Below, piece after piece: positions 1-10,885 of a DNA stretch of 40,135 nt; position 1 is the first letter of the stretch, and each line of letters begins with the position of its first letter. The stretch is from NCBI GenBank assembly GCA_009602735.1, contig WELA01007952.1, forward strand, positions 293,244-333,378. The letters run 5' to 3'. A program made the position numbers and the translations under genes. The stretch is from Mesotaenium endlicherianum (taxonomy: Eukaryota > Streptophyta > Zygnematophyceae > Zygnematales > Mesotaeniaceae). The notes under the pieces were generated by a model. The model ran no database searches. It worked only from the letters and a program-made list of their open reading frames with translations, and was not told the origin of the DNA.

Positions 1-699
1 CAGACGATACACGTTCTGCTCCCCCCCGCCCCCCTCCCCCTCCCTCTTTACCTCCAAGTGCTGTAGACTCGTCTGCTCCACCAGTGCAAGACCTGGCGGT
101 GTGAAGTCGAGCTAAGGGAGCTTGTACCTAGCTGGGTTTGCTCCACCTGGCGCAAGTTTTGCCAGGTCAGCGGCGCCGCCCATTCAGCACCGGGAGCGCA
201 GGCTTTGGATGTCGAGCGCATGCATGCATGCCCGCACGCATGCCATCGTCGTCCCTGCTGCACGTTATCTCCGGTGGCGTCTTCGACGCCAAGGAGTGAC
301 AACCCTGCTCGCACTGCAATGTGTTGGCACCCTGACCTGCTGCAGCGCCGCAAGTGCGTGGCATGCGATTGATGCACTCACGGACACACACGCGCGCGGC
401 GCCGGAAAATGGGCAAGGGAATAGAACGTGGCTTGAACGTGGCACACTTGTCAGTACGATGGTTTTGACGAACAATCAACAATAAAAGCAACGAGTCTCT
501 CCTTCTCCCTCATATCCTGCACGCGGGATGGTGCGCACGCACGCACACACGTACACACGCATACATGCATACATGCACACGCGCGTACACACATACACAC
601 ACGTGCAGTGGGTAATACAGTGAGTAGTCTGATGCGTGAGGAAGAGAGAGAGAGAGAGGTGATCCTTCCTCTCATATTCTCTGCGGCTGGTGCGCGCAG
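1..699. other. No gene seen; probable intron or upstream part of the CHUP1-family gene
   Basis: No convincing exon was found on either strand. The stretch ends in a pyrimidine-rich tract and GCGCAG at 694-699, which fits the 3' splice site of the exon starting at 700. It is therefore probably intron, with earlier exons outside the window. The short open frames here are low-complexity and match nothing I know. Confidence 0.5.
531..606. repeat. CA/CG/CATA-rich microsatellite
   Basis: Alternating purine-pyrimidine sequence built from CA, CG and ACAT steps. It lies in non-coding sequence just upstream of the first visible CHUP1-family exon. Such alternating tracts are prone to length change and Z-DNA formation; no function is implied. 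Confidence 0.75.
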
Positions 700-3600
700 C
701 CCAGAAGGTGCTGAGGAAGCTCGACAGCCTCACGGAGCAGGCGGTGCTGCGGAGCCAGGACGACTACGACGATGACAACGACGACGACGGGGGGGGGCCG
801 GGCAGCGCCACCATGTCGCCGCGTGCGCAGGCCATCGCCGGCTCCTTCCTGCAGCCCGTGTACCGCCCACCCTCGGCGCCGCCCTCGGGCTCCACCACGC
901 CCTCCCGCGCCTCGGCCGTCACGTTCCACCGGCTGCCCCCGCCCTCGCCCCAGAGGAGGTTTGGTTACGACTCCAAGCGGTCCTCGCTGTCGCTGGCGGA
1001 GGAGGCGCAGGGGGCGGGGGCGTACGGCGCCGCAGCCGCCGTCCAGGCGCCGCCCACCCCGAAGCGGATGGCGCACACCGTTGCCGTGGCAATCTCGCCC
1101 TTCCTCCTGCCGCCCGCAGAGCTCCTCGCTTATGCCAGCAGGTTCCCGCGCTCCTCATCCTCCCCCCACCTCAGCCTCAACCTCAGCGTCAGCCTCACGC
1201 CCTCCTCCTCCTCCTCCTCCTGCTCCTCCGCCTCCCTGGCCCCCCCAGCCCCTGCTGCTGCTGCGGCGTTGCTGCAAGGGGCGGCGGGCACGGGCCCGGG
1301 GCTGGCAGGGGCGGGGGCAGGGGCGGGGGCGGGTTCGCAGCGAGCGGCGCCGCCTCTGAGAACCTCCAGCGGCCTGCTGGATGTGCTTGCGGGCGCTCCC
1401 AGCGGGGGCGGCCCCGCGCAGGTGATGCAGAGGGCCCGCCCCGCGGAGGACACAATGGCGTCTGCCACGGTGGGGGGCGCTGCACCCTCGCCTCCGAGTG
1501 GGGCAGGAGCAGGGTTTGGTGGCGGCAGTGTGAACGGGGCCCTGCCGGCTTCCGCTCCGGGGCTGGCTCCGGCTCCAGCGCCAGGTGGCAGCGGCCAGGC
1601 GAAGCCTGCTAAAGCAGAGGAGACCAGGGACCCCTGGGCTGCCTTCCACAAGGGTAAGGGGGGCAGCTCGAAAGCCGCAGCAGCTGCCCAAGCTGCCCCA
1701 GATAAAGGGGCGGCTCCACCAGCAGCCCCCCCCAAGAAGGATCATCAGAGCTTATCCTCCATCTCTCTTCTTGTCTCCCCTCCCGGGGGACCCTCCTCAG
1801 CAGCCGGCGTAGCCCCGCCGTCGCCCAAAACTCCCCCTCCCCCCCCGCCTCCCAGGAGAGATGGGAGGCCTGGAGTCCCCCCTCCCCCCCCTCCCCCTCC
1901 TCCTGGGCTGGGGGGACGATCCATAGCGCAAGCTCTCAAGGCGCAGAACAAGTCCCGCCTGAAGCGCTCCAGCAAGATGGGACACCTGTACAGAGGCCTG
2001 AAGGGCCGCCTCGCCAGCGCCGCGGCCGGCCAGGCCGTGGCCGGGGGAGGGCTGCTGGACGAGGCCAGCGAGGGGGCTGCCGTGGCGCTGCCCGCTGGCG
2101 GCGGCGGAGCCAAGCAGGGCAGCATGGCTGATGCCTTGGCTGAGATCACGCGCAAGTGAGCCCCCCCCCCCAGCTCCCTCCCTCTCCCTTGGTGCATTTG
2201 GGGCTCTGCAAGTCTTGTCTTTGGTTTGGGTGTGGCTCATCTAGGGTATGGCTCGTCGGGCTCCGCCTGGGTTCAGGGCTTAAGGCTTTGAGGCTATGCC
2301 AGATTCCAGCCTTGCCCACGACTGCTCCGCAGCCTCCTGCTGCCTGCTTCTCCTTACCTGCAGCGCTGGGCTGGGGAGAGTCGATGACTAACATCATGAC
2401 GTGCTTTTGGAGTGCCTCTGGCTGGAACCTCGCGGAGATGTGGGAGTCCAGAAGGGCCTGGCTCTTTCTCTCTCTGCGCTGCACACGGCTCGCAAGGGGG
2501 AGAAAGCGTGGGTGAGCTTTTCTCGTTTGCCCGGACGAGATATGAGGGGCGCTGAGACAGCGCAGTGTGGCCTGGTGTGGGTTCTGTTTAGGTCTTAGAT
2601 GCCTCTGCTGTCCCGAGTTGCAGCTGTTTGTGTCGCAGTTGTTTGTGTCGCCAGTGAGACGATGCCCTGAAAGCTGTTGGGCCTTCTTGGCGCTCACTCG
2701 TGGTGCATACAAGATGGACGCTTGGGCATTAGGCTCGCTCCTTGCCCAGTGGCCTCTGATGGGGGAGGGACCCTTGGCTCACTCACCGGGGTGGCTCCTC
2801 TCTCCATGTCTCTATCTTTTTATCTGCCTCTCCTTCTGTCTGGTGGGTGTGTGTCGGTGGGTGGGGGCGTTTGTGTGTGTGCCTGTGACTGTCTGTATGT
2901 GTGTGTGTGTGTGCGTGTGTGTGTCTGCAAGCGCAGGTCCTCGTACTTCAAGAAGATCGAGGAGGACGTGCAGAAGCACTCGGACGCCATCTGGCAGGCC
3001 AAGACGGCGCTGGAGACCTTCCGCACAACCAACATGGAGGAGCTGCTGGCCTTCCACCGCCGCATGGAGAACCTCCTGGAGATGCTCACCGACGAGTCGC
3101 AGGTGGGCCCCACCTCGGTTCTCTTCCACCTGATGCTTGCTGCTACGTCATCATGCATCCTGCCTCATCGTCGTGGCTTATTGCAATTACGTCGAGGCTC
3201 CACAGCTCTTTCTTCTTTGAAATCATTGAGCTCTTCAAGGAGACAGACGATGCCTCTAGGGCCGGCCTTCTCCCAGTAACTTGGAGTGCTGAGATACGAG
3301 GTATGATGTTTGAGATATGTGATTACAGATCTGCAGCTGCCGTGCCCCCCTGACCGCTAGCTCCTTTAGTGCCTGGCTGCCTTCCCGGCTGCGGCCCAGT
3401 GGGTTGATTTATGGAGGCCATGGCGTGACTGCCTGGACCGTGGTGCGAGAGGGAAAAAAAAGGCATGAACCCTGTCTGCAGCAGCAACAAAGACCCTGCC
3501 TCCGTCAACGCTCTCCTCGCACCTATTGCTGGTGCTACGCAACATGCCCTCTCCTCTGGCGCCGCTCTCGAGCGATGCCTTCAGTTTGATGGAGCAGGCC

Positions 3601-5618
3601 TGGCATCCAAGTGACGCGGATACTCACGTTCTCTCGCCCATTGACCACTATCCTCAGTCCTGTCTGTTCCTCCTGTCCTCATAATGTCTATACTGGCTGT
3701 ACTCGTACTCCCAATCTGCAGCGCGCGGATCCAGATCCTTTGCCTACTCCGCGTGCACCCCCCCCATCTGCGCAGCCCTGCTGACCTGGGCTCGTGTGTT
3801 TTGTTTTCCCCTTCTGCCCCCCGCCTCCCCCCCCCCCGCGCTCGTTCGACGGGGGCCGTGGCAGGTGCTGGCGAGGTTCGAGGGGTTCCCGAGCAAGAAG
3901 CTGGAGACGGTGCGCATGGCCGCCGGGCTCTACTCGCGCCTGGCCACGCTGGTGCGGGACATCACGGGCTGGACGCTGTCCGCATCCACCCTGGAGGAGC
4001 TGCAGCGCATCACCAAGTACTTTGACAAGGTGCCCAACTCCTGCGCCCCTCCGCCCCCCCGCCCTCCCTCCTCCCCCCTCTTCCCCCTTTCCTCCTCCCT
4101 GCAACCCGCACGGAACTTCTTAATTAATCGCCCTTCATCGCCTTCTGTCTCTTCATAATTCTGGCCAAACTGATCGACTGACTGACCGATGGACCAACCG
4201 ATTGACTGTCTGGTTGATATTAAGTGTGCGTGTGGGCTGGCGAGGCCGACTGACCGGCTGACCAACTGACCGACCGATTGGCTGATGGAGCGATCGGGCG
4301 AGCTGGCCAAGATCGACCGACCGACTGACCGACGGGGCTCTTGTTGGTGGGTGGCCGCCGGGGCGGAGCATGTGGGCGTGTTGGATGGGGTGGGGGGGCG
4401 GGGGAGAGAGAGCGCGCGCGGTCGAGTGCAGATGAAGAAGGAGGTGGAGGCGGTGGACCGCACGCGCGAGGACGATGCGCAGCGCTTCACGGCGCACAAG
4501 ATCACCTTCAACTTCGCCGTCGTGGCGCAGGTCAAGGAGGCAACCGTCAAGCTCTCCGCGCGCATCCTCTCCATGGCCATTGAGGTGAGACGGGTGAGGG
4601 CAGACAGACTCAGAGAGAGAGAGACCCCGGGGGGGGGTGGTTTACTTCCAGGAGAGAGGGGGGGCCGCTCTCTCCACCATCTTCCATCATCGCCTGCTCA
4701 CTTGCCCTGCACTGTTAGTATAAAAGTTGCAGCCCATCGACCTATCTTTACAAGAGCAATAATGGCAGCTTCTGTACCCAGGCAGAGTGGATCAGATGCA
4801 ATTCCTTTCCTTTAATAAGTTGGAGTGTGGACGTAAAGAATTCCCTACGGCAGATGTATCTACGTCACGATTGAGTGAGCGGGCAATAGTGGCATGCATT
4901 CTCCCGGTCTTCAGCGGGGACCCTTTTTTGTTTGTTTCTGCTTACACCAGCCTGGGGCAGCCTGGGGCAAAGCATGTTCGTGATCCACTTTGGGGCCGTC
5001 AGCTTCCAATATATGGGGGCAAGGGAGTGCCTTAAAATGCTAGATTACATCTGCAGCGGGAGTATCGCTTGCCTCCGAAGTGCGTTCCGGCCGTGCCTCT
5101 GCTGTGCCGGATGACAGCTACCTGCGCGCAGTTAGCGATGCGGGATCGAGGAGTAGTTCCGTGAGAGACGATCATCTCGACTTTCTGCTGGCACACGCTC
5201 GGCCCGGCAAGAGAGAAGCTCAGCAAGTGCTCGCGGCTTCCCGCGTCCTTGCTCGCCGTGTTCGGGCCTTGTCGTAATCTTGCTTGCGGTGCCCGAGTCT
5301 CGTCGCGGAGACTGAACCTGTCCGTCTCTTTTGCAATGCTGAACTGAACGTGTTGTCGCTGACAAGTATCGGTTCTATTCTTGCGGGGGGGTCCGCGCGC
5401 AGGAGAGCAAGAAGCTGCGGTATTCTGTGGACCTCGTGGACGGCCAGGTCAGCCCAACAGATCTGCCACGTGTCAGATCAGGGTTGCAAACGCTGTGGCA
5501 CGCCTTCCAGTTCTCCTTCCGAGTGTACAACTTCGCTGGGGGCCAAGACGACGAGGCCGACAACGCGGCCATGGCCCTTGCCACGGAGATGGAGTGCTAC
5601 CCCTCTGAAGCATGGTGA
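700..5618 (+). CDS. CHUP1-like: CHUP1/IPGA1-family protein, 5'-incomplete
   Basis: Five exons join in frame: 700-2155, 2937-3102, 3865-4029, 4432-4584 and 5403-5618 (stop TGA 5616-5618). Each is bounded by GT and AG and together they give about 718 residues. The first ~485 residues are low-complexity, Ser/Ala/Gly/Pro-rich, with acidic runs and two poly-proline blocks (about 1827-1911) of the kind that bind profilin in formins. The helical C-terminal ~230 residues carry blocks I recognise from the plant CHUP1 family, especially the Arabidopsis At1g48280 branch: SSYFKKIEEDVQKH, LLAFHRRMENLLEMLTDESQ, VLARFEGFPSKKLE, and a final FQFSFRVYNFAGGQDDEAD. CHUP1 sits on the chloroplast outer envelope and drives actin-dependent chloroplast movement; other members are microtubule-associated. 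The N-terminus, where CHUP1 has its envelope anchor, is not visible, so location and exact role are open. Exon 700 enters in phase 1, so at least one upstream exon is needed. A true formin is less likely because the FH2 signature is absent. Confidence 0.82.
2868..2927 (+). repeat. (GT)n tract just before a 3' splice site
   Basis: A GT/TG-rich run inside the first visible CHUP1-family intron (2156-2936). It ends a few bases before the GCGCAG acceptor at 2931-2936. A similar tract precedes an acceptor in PRP8 (23862-23905). Confidence 0.75.
4153..4335 (+). repeat. Degenerate 4-bp tandem array (GACC/GACT type)
   Basis: Within the intron 4030-4431, the sequence is built from many copies of GACC, GACT, GACG and related 4-mers (such as GACTGACTGACC), broken by a short unrelated segment near 4217-4247. 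It looks like an old, diverged tetranucleotide microsatellite. Confidence 0.65.
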
Positions 5619-6876
5619 TTTTTGTTGTCTGGTGCATTATGATTTGTCTTTTGACGCTTTTAGGCTTTATTGAATTGTCGGAAGGAGCAGGCATAGTAAT
5701 GACGCGGCTGCAACAGTGATGCATGCTCCTAGCAAAATGGTGTGGCATTTTAAAAATGAATCATCTCCTTAGATGAAAAGCAGGGTATTTATCCTTAGTG
5801 CAAATGAGAAAAGCCGCGGACTAGTGTCTCGTTGGTTAGAGGTGATCTGCGTGAGTGAGTCTTTTCTTTTTCCTTGTTATTCATAGTGATTGTCGGAATG
5901 TCGAAGGTAATTGTACATAGTTGTGGTGATCCCTAAAGGACAATAGCAAAATTTCAAAGTATACTGGTGATGGAGCTCACGCCTGTATTGGCAAAGACTT
6001 TGTGGCAATTGAATGTTTGGAAATTGAGAAGTCTACTTGTCATGAAGTGTATGGCCTAGGCCAATCGATTGCCTTTTTGTTCATAAAGATATCAACTTAT
6101 TGCGGAGGAGTGGTAGGTGAAATTGATGCAATACCTACTTTTCCCGCTTAGCATGTATTCCACGATTGGTTGATATATCGCTTGTTTGTGAAGATTGTTA
6201 GGACACGAGAAGTTTTCAACGTAAAAACCTGACATAGAAAGTAAATAATCACGTGGGTTGGTACGCAACCAACTTCGTATCGAGCAGGCCCAACGACTGT
6301 AGCCTTCGAAAAAGTTCTGCACTTACGTACGAAATGCGACGCCATCTCAGAGGACGAACTAGCTACAAAATATGAAAAAATATATGTAAATTCTGGTCTG
6401 CGAATTTCCGTAGTAACACGCTCTTTAACCGACGGAGTATTTTGTCGCTTTCGTGGCGCTGATTTTAAGCACACGTGCTTTCAAAACACCCGGCAATTTT
6501 TTTAAAAGAATTTCGAGGAAGTAATTTGCGACTTAATAATCAAATTAACCTTCACAAAGAGGTTTCGGGGTTCTGACCTCTTAAACATGGCTGATTTCAG
6601 TTGCAAGCAGTGAAACAAGTCCACGTTGCTCTACGTCAATATCAATCCCAGCTCGTCCTCAGCTCATACTAGCGAACCATTAAGCAGCAGGAACCACTTA
6701 AGAACTCTGCCGATGCATAAGTCTTGAAAGAAGTTTCGCAAGGCGCCTTCATGTCCGTACTAGACTTCTTGACGGTGACTCGAAGCTCGCCAGTATGTGA
6801 GAGATATTGGAACTGAAGAAAATGCAGCCCTGCTGATTTGCTGAGCTGGCATAAGTCGACTTAAAAGCTAATAATA
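5619..6876. other. AT-richer intergenic region, no gene seen
   Basis: About 1.26 kb between the CHUP1-family stop and the PRP4 start. Composition shifts to clearly AT-rich from about 5630. It should hold the CHUP1-family 3' UTR and the PRP4 promoter and 5' UTR. An in-frame TAA at 6862-6864 sits just upstream of the PRP4 ATG. No TGTAA lies in the first 700 bases after the CHUP1-family stop; the first found is at 6385-6389. The short open frames here resemble nothing known. Confidence 0.6.
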
Positions 6877-9800
6877 ATGACGACTGATGACCAGACAGCC
6901 ATGGAGGAGGAGAAGCCCTCTGAGAGCGTTTTACTTGGGGCTCTTCAAAGTGGCGAGGGGCAGCTTAAAGAAGCTTCTGATCAGGGTACGGATGCAAAAG
7001 CCGGAGGGAAGGAAATTGAAGCTATTGATCATGATGAAAAGCCAAAGATGATGGAGGTGGAAGACGGGGCGCATGTGGAGTTCTCATCAGAGACGTATGA
7101 ACTTCCTGAAGAAAGTCGAAAAGCCAAGGAAAGGCAAGAGCAGCTTCTCCAGGAGCTCGAGCTCAAGAGAAGAGCTCGACTTCTCGCTGTACCGACCAAT
7201 GATAATGCAGTACGCGAAAAGCTGAGGGCTCTGGATGAGCCTATCACACTGTTTGGCGAGAGAGAGATGGAGAGAAGGGACAGGCTGCGGCAGCTCATGG
7301 CAAAGTTAGACGCTACTGGGGAGCTGGAGAAGCTCTTGGCAGTTGAAGATGAAAGTGAAGCTGAAGAGGAAGAGGAAGCTCCTAAAGCTGAGCTCTTCTA
7401 TACAGAGTAAGTGCAGGTAAATCTGGACCTAGTGTATGTGGTGGAGGGGGTGTGCTTGTGTGCTTACTACAAATTTCGATAGGAAACTTTTGCATTGGAA
7501 GTAAGCTACTGACAGAATGACACAGGACTTGGGGGCAGAAAGAAGAAGGCATGTACCCACTACATGACCAGACACTCCTAATAAACTCAGATTCTCTGTG
7601 AAGTTTAATAGGAGTTGATATAGCCCTGCTGCTGGAAGGAGAACTGAAGTTAGTAACGGGGAATAAGTTTCGGTTAGACTTACTTATAACGTGTCGTGAT
7701 GTACTTGCAGGGGCACTGCAGAACTTCTGCAAGCCAGATCTAGCATTGCAAAGTACTCATTACTCCGCGCCGCAGAAAGGCTGGCAACAGCAAAGAGAAG
7801 ACGACAGGACCCTGACGAGGACGAGGAGGCTGAGGCAGCCGAGGTTCTCAGGGGTGTGGCCGAGATGTCCATGGAGTGCAGTGAGATCGGAGATGACAGG
7901 CCCATATCAGACTGCTCTATCTCTCCCGACGGCTCGTTACTTGCTACGAGCTGTTGGAGCATGAGGACGAGCATATGGAGGTTGCCCGGCGTCTCCAAGA
8001 CGACTTCATTCCAGGCATGCACTCAGCGGCACTTGTTGATCAATGTTCGTCAGGCGCTTCCTTTCCTTGCTTTGCTCGATCTCAGCTCTCCTGTGCTTCC
8101 CATGATCTTATCGAGGGGTTTGCTGCATACTGAATGCACGAGCTCCACAAAATGTGGACACCTCTGTTGAAGTGTCTTCGTCACATCCTGATACCGTGTG
8201 ACCGTTCCTCCTGGCTCTGGTTGAAGGTTGCAGAGGGTGCTGTGTGTGTGATGAAGTGTTGACCTAGCCCTGTGTATGATCACCAGGAGAGCAGCTGAAT
8301 TTCATACATCACCCAGAGCTTTGACATGCATGCAGTCGCGGGTGCACTTGTACGACTCAAAGATCAGTATGCTGAAGCTCTGCCAAGGGTGGAGTTAGTA
8401 ACAACGCACTCTTGTTCTGTGGTTTCTTACAGGGGCATACTGAGAGAGTCACGTCGGTTGCGTTCCATCCCAAGTCGTGCATCGACCAGTCACCGTCTGC
8501 AGGCAACGTGGCGACTGCTTCAGCCGACAGGAACGCAATCCTCTGGAGCCTGGAGGGGAAGCAGCTGCAGACTTATGATGGACACATCGACCGCCTGGCT
8601 CGCCTGGCGTTTCATCCCTCGGGCCTTTACCTGGGCACTGCCAGCTTCGACAAAACGTGGAGGCTGTGGGATGTCGAGACGGGCGCGGAGCTTCTGCTGC
8701 AGGAGGGCCACAGCAGGAGCGTGTATGGGATCGCTTTCAATCGGGACGGCTCTCTGGCTGCCAGCTGCGGGCTGGACGCTCTGGCGCGGGTGTGGGACTT
8801 GCGCACGGGGCGGAGCATCCTCGCCTTTGAGGGCCATGTCAAGCCTGTGAGAACGCAACCTTGTTTTTTTTTCCTATTAGTACTCCTTCTTTCTTTCCGT
8901 CTTGGCAAGGTTAGCTTCTTGTATTTAGCAACGCCATGTCTGCTTGTCGGTAGCACCTGGTTGCCCTGTCAGCCCGTGTTCTGGAGCACGGGACATGTTG
9001 GGGAGACGGGAGAGTGCTAAGAAAGTTGTGAGTGCTTAAGCTAATATTGAATCCACTCGCCACTTAGCGTATCCATGCACATATGTAACACGTGTGGACT
9101 CATCTCCCTGAGGCATTTGCTGGGGAGGTCTGTGTGAGCATTGCAAGTCAAGTCGTTGTCCATGTAGAGACTACGATAATTTTGCACCCTCTCGTCTGCC
9201 CATCCTCTTTCCAACATTCTACTATCGCATGTGAGCTGTTATTCTGAAGCGAGCACGTGTGCCCCACAAAGAGAGAAGAGTGTGAGAAAGTGAGGAAGCT
9301 TGTCAGATCGCCATCTGGTGCAGGTGCTGGCTGTGGACTTCTCCCCAAACGGCTACCACTTGGCGACTGGAGGGGAGGACAACATGTGCCGCATATGGGA
9401 CATGCGGAAGCGGCAGTGCTTGTACACCATTCCTGCACACCTGGCGCTTATCTCACAGCTGAAGTATGAGCCCCAGGATGGCCACTTCCTCGTGACGGCC
9501 TCCTATGACAACCTGGCCAGAGTAAGTCCGGCCTTCTTTCGATACCCTCTCAGATACCCTTCACCTGTGTGGTACTATTGGGAGACGCAGTGTGGGTCAA
9601 GGCCCATGTTGTGACGCTGACATGTCTCGTATCATGCATGAAGTTACTCGGCAGAAGAATGGAGGACGAGCTTTAAGCACACATGCTGCTCAATGATAAA
9701 CAAGAAAAAGCAAATAGCAAAAGAAGCCAAGTCAGCTGCTGGAGCTCAATACATAGTGAAGGAATGTGGATGCCAGCTGAGTCTGATTGCGTGCACGTGC

Positions 9801-10256
9801 CCAGGTGCATTTGGACCGGGAGTAAGCGAGGTAGTGCGAGTCAGAGGGGTGGACCCCCTCATAGTTGAGTGGCGTGGTCTTGCGTTGTGCAGGTGTGGTC
9901 TGGTCGCGACTTCAAGCCTGTGAAAACCCTGGCTGGCCACGAGAGCAAAGTGATGGGGGTCGACATAGCTCCCGGTAAGCAGCATGTGGCCAGAGGGGCG
10001 CTGTGTGTTCAGCAAATCACAGTTTGTTCTGCTTGGATCTTGGACCCGCCTTTGCATCAAGTGGAGGGGTTACTGTTGCATCTCTTTCTTCTGCTTTGAT
10101 CATGGCCCCCTTTTTGTCAAATGAGAGGAGTTATATTCCCTTGCGTATGAATTGGATGCAGATGGGAGCTTCATCACCACGGTGTCGTACGATCGCACAA
10201 TTAAATTGTGGTCCCATGATAGTGGGTCACTGGGTGCCCCTATGCACACTGCGTAG
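6877..10256 (+). CDS. PRP4: U4/U6 small nuclear ribonucleoprotein Prp4
   Basis: Six exons join in frame: 6877-7406, 7711-8014, 8433-8846, 9324-9521, 9893-9974 and 10162-10256 (stop TAG), giving 540 residues; human PRPF4 is 522. Prp4 binds Prp3 and the U4/U6 duplex in the tri-snRNP, in the nucleus. The acidic N-terminus leads to the splicing-factor motif of the family (VPTNDNAVREKLRALDEPIT, then LFGERE, about residues 108-135). Seven WD repeats follow, with GH...WD/WS spacing, for example GHIDRLARLAFHPSG and GHESKVMGVDIAPDG, ending in SYDRTIKLW close to the C-terminus as in the family. The ATG at 6877 is fixed by an in-frame TAA 15 bases upstream. The intron 8015-8432 has a GC donor (CAG|GCATGC); using it joins TSFQ directly to GHTERVTSVAFHP as the WD fold requires. 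The end of the first WD repeat (CWSMRTSIWRLP) departs from the usual SG-x-x-K-L-W pattern. Confidence 0.95.
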
Positions 10257-10575
10257 TAGACACCCAACATGTGCTGGTGAGCTCCTCGAGGCGTAGACCT
10301 TCTGCATGGAGCTTGTGCCTAGTGGGTGCTGTAACCAGTCAGGTAAAACAAGGTATTATCTTTCTAGTGGCTGCTGCATGTAGTATTCGCAGATGAGGAT
10401 TATGGCTCTGCTTGTATATACTCCAAGCCAAATAATTGGCTCTAAGGAAGGCCGAAGGAGGGGCATGCTTCATGTTTGCCTTCTGCTTGTTTCATATTAA
10501 AGCTTGTGTGTGGCTGATGTGGTGGCAACATGTGCACATACACAGAAGAGGGAGCAAATAGCAGCTGGTGAGGGT

Positions 10576-10580
10576 TGTAA
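10576..10580 (+). terminator. Candidate polyadenylation signal TGTAA for PRP4
   Basis: TGTAA lies 320 bases after the PRP4 stop codon. This pentamer is the established polyadenylation signal in Chlamydomonas and relatives; its use here is inferred. Another TGTAA at 10330-10334 is nearer the stop and could compete. Confidence 0.35.
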
Positions 10581-10590
10581 ATAGCTCCCC

Positions 10591-10595
10591 TTACA
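10591..10595 (-). terminator. Candidate polyadenylation signal TGTAA for the hydrolase gene
   Basis: TTACA on the plus strand reads TGTAA on the minus strand, 291 bases past the hydrolase stop. The distance is close to that seen for PRP4, PRP8 and the translocator. Confidence 0.35.
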
Positions 10596-10885
10596 CTACA
10601 AGCAAAACAACACCACCAGTATTTGCACATTGCCCACAAAGTTTGATGCCGACTTCAAGGCACGTGCTGTCGTGCAAGTGACCCTTGGTAGAGCAAACAA
10701 TGGGACTCCACTTTACTCCTCACATCAATATCAGCAGCGAACAACTATTTGGCACATGTGTGATCACGTCTTGCTTCGCTAGTAGTCCTTAGCAAAGTCG
10801 ACGAGGGGTCTCTCTTTTGGACGATAGGCATAACAAGATCACTCAAGCCACAATGGAGGTGGAACGATACCAATCCTGGCCATAA

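Larger units (their letters stand above)
10257..10885. other. Shared 3' intergenic region of convergent genes
   Basis: A 629-base interval between the PRP4 stop and the hydrolase stop. It contains a TGTAA on each strand only 10 bases apart (10576-10580 and 10591-10595), so the two transcripts probably end near each other or overlap. No gene, RNA or repeat was recognised. Confidence 0.55.

Noticed and set aside
1130..1745. Long minus-strand open frames opposite the proline-rich CHUP1-family exon
   Set aside because: They are shadows of repetitive GC-rich sequence, Gly/Ala/Arg-rich with no domain.
5432..5484. A possible extra intron in the last CHUP1-family exon (GGCCAG|GTCAGC)
   Set aside because: The candidate intron would be only about 30 bases and the open frame through it reaches the conserved LWHAFQFSFRVYNFAGG block.
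700..5618. First gene as a formin (FH1-FH2)
   Set aside because: The poly-proline blocks suggested FH1, but the downstream exons lack FH2 signatures and instead carry the CHUP1-family blocks ending in FAGG.
6092..6474. Overlapping short minus-strand open frames upstream of PRP4
   Set aside because: AT-rich intergenic sequence with no homology, no splice context and no recognisable domain.
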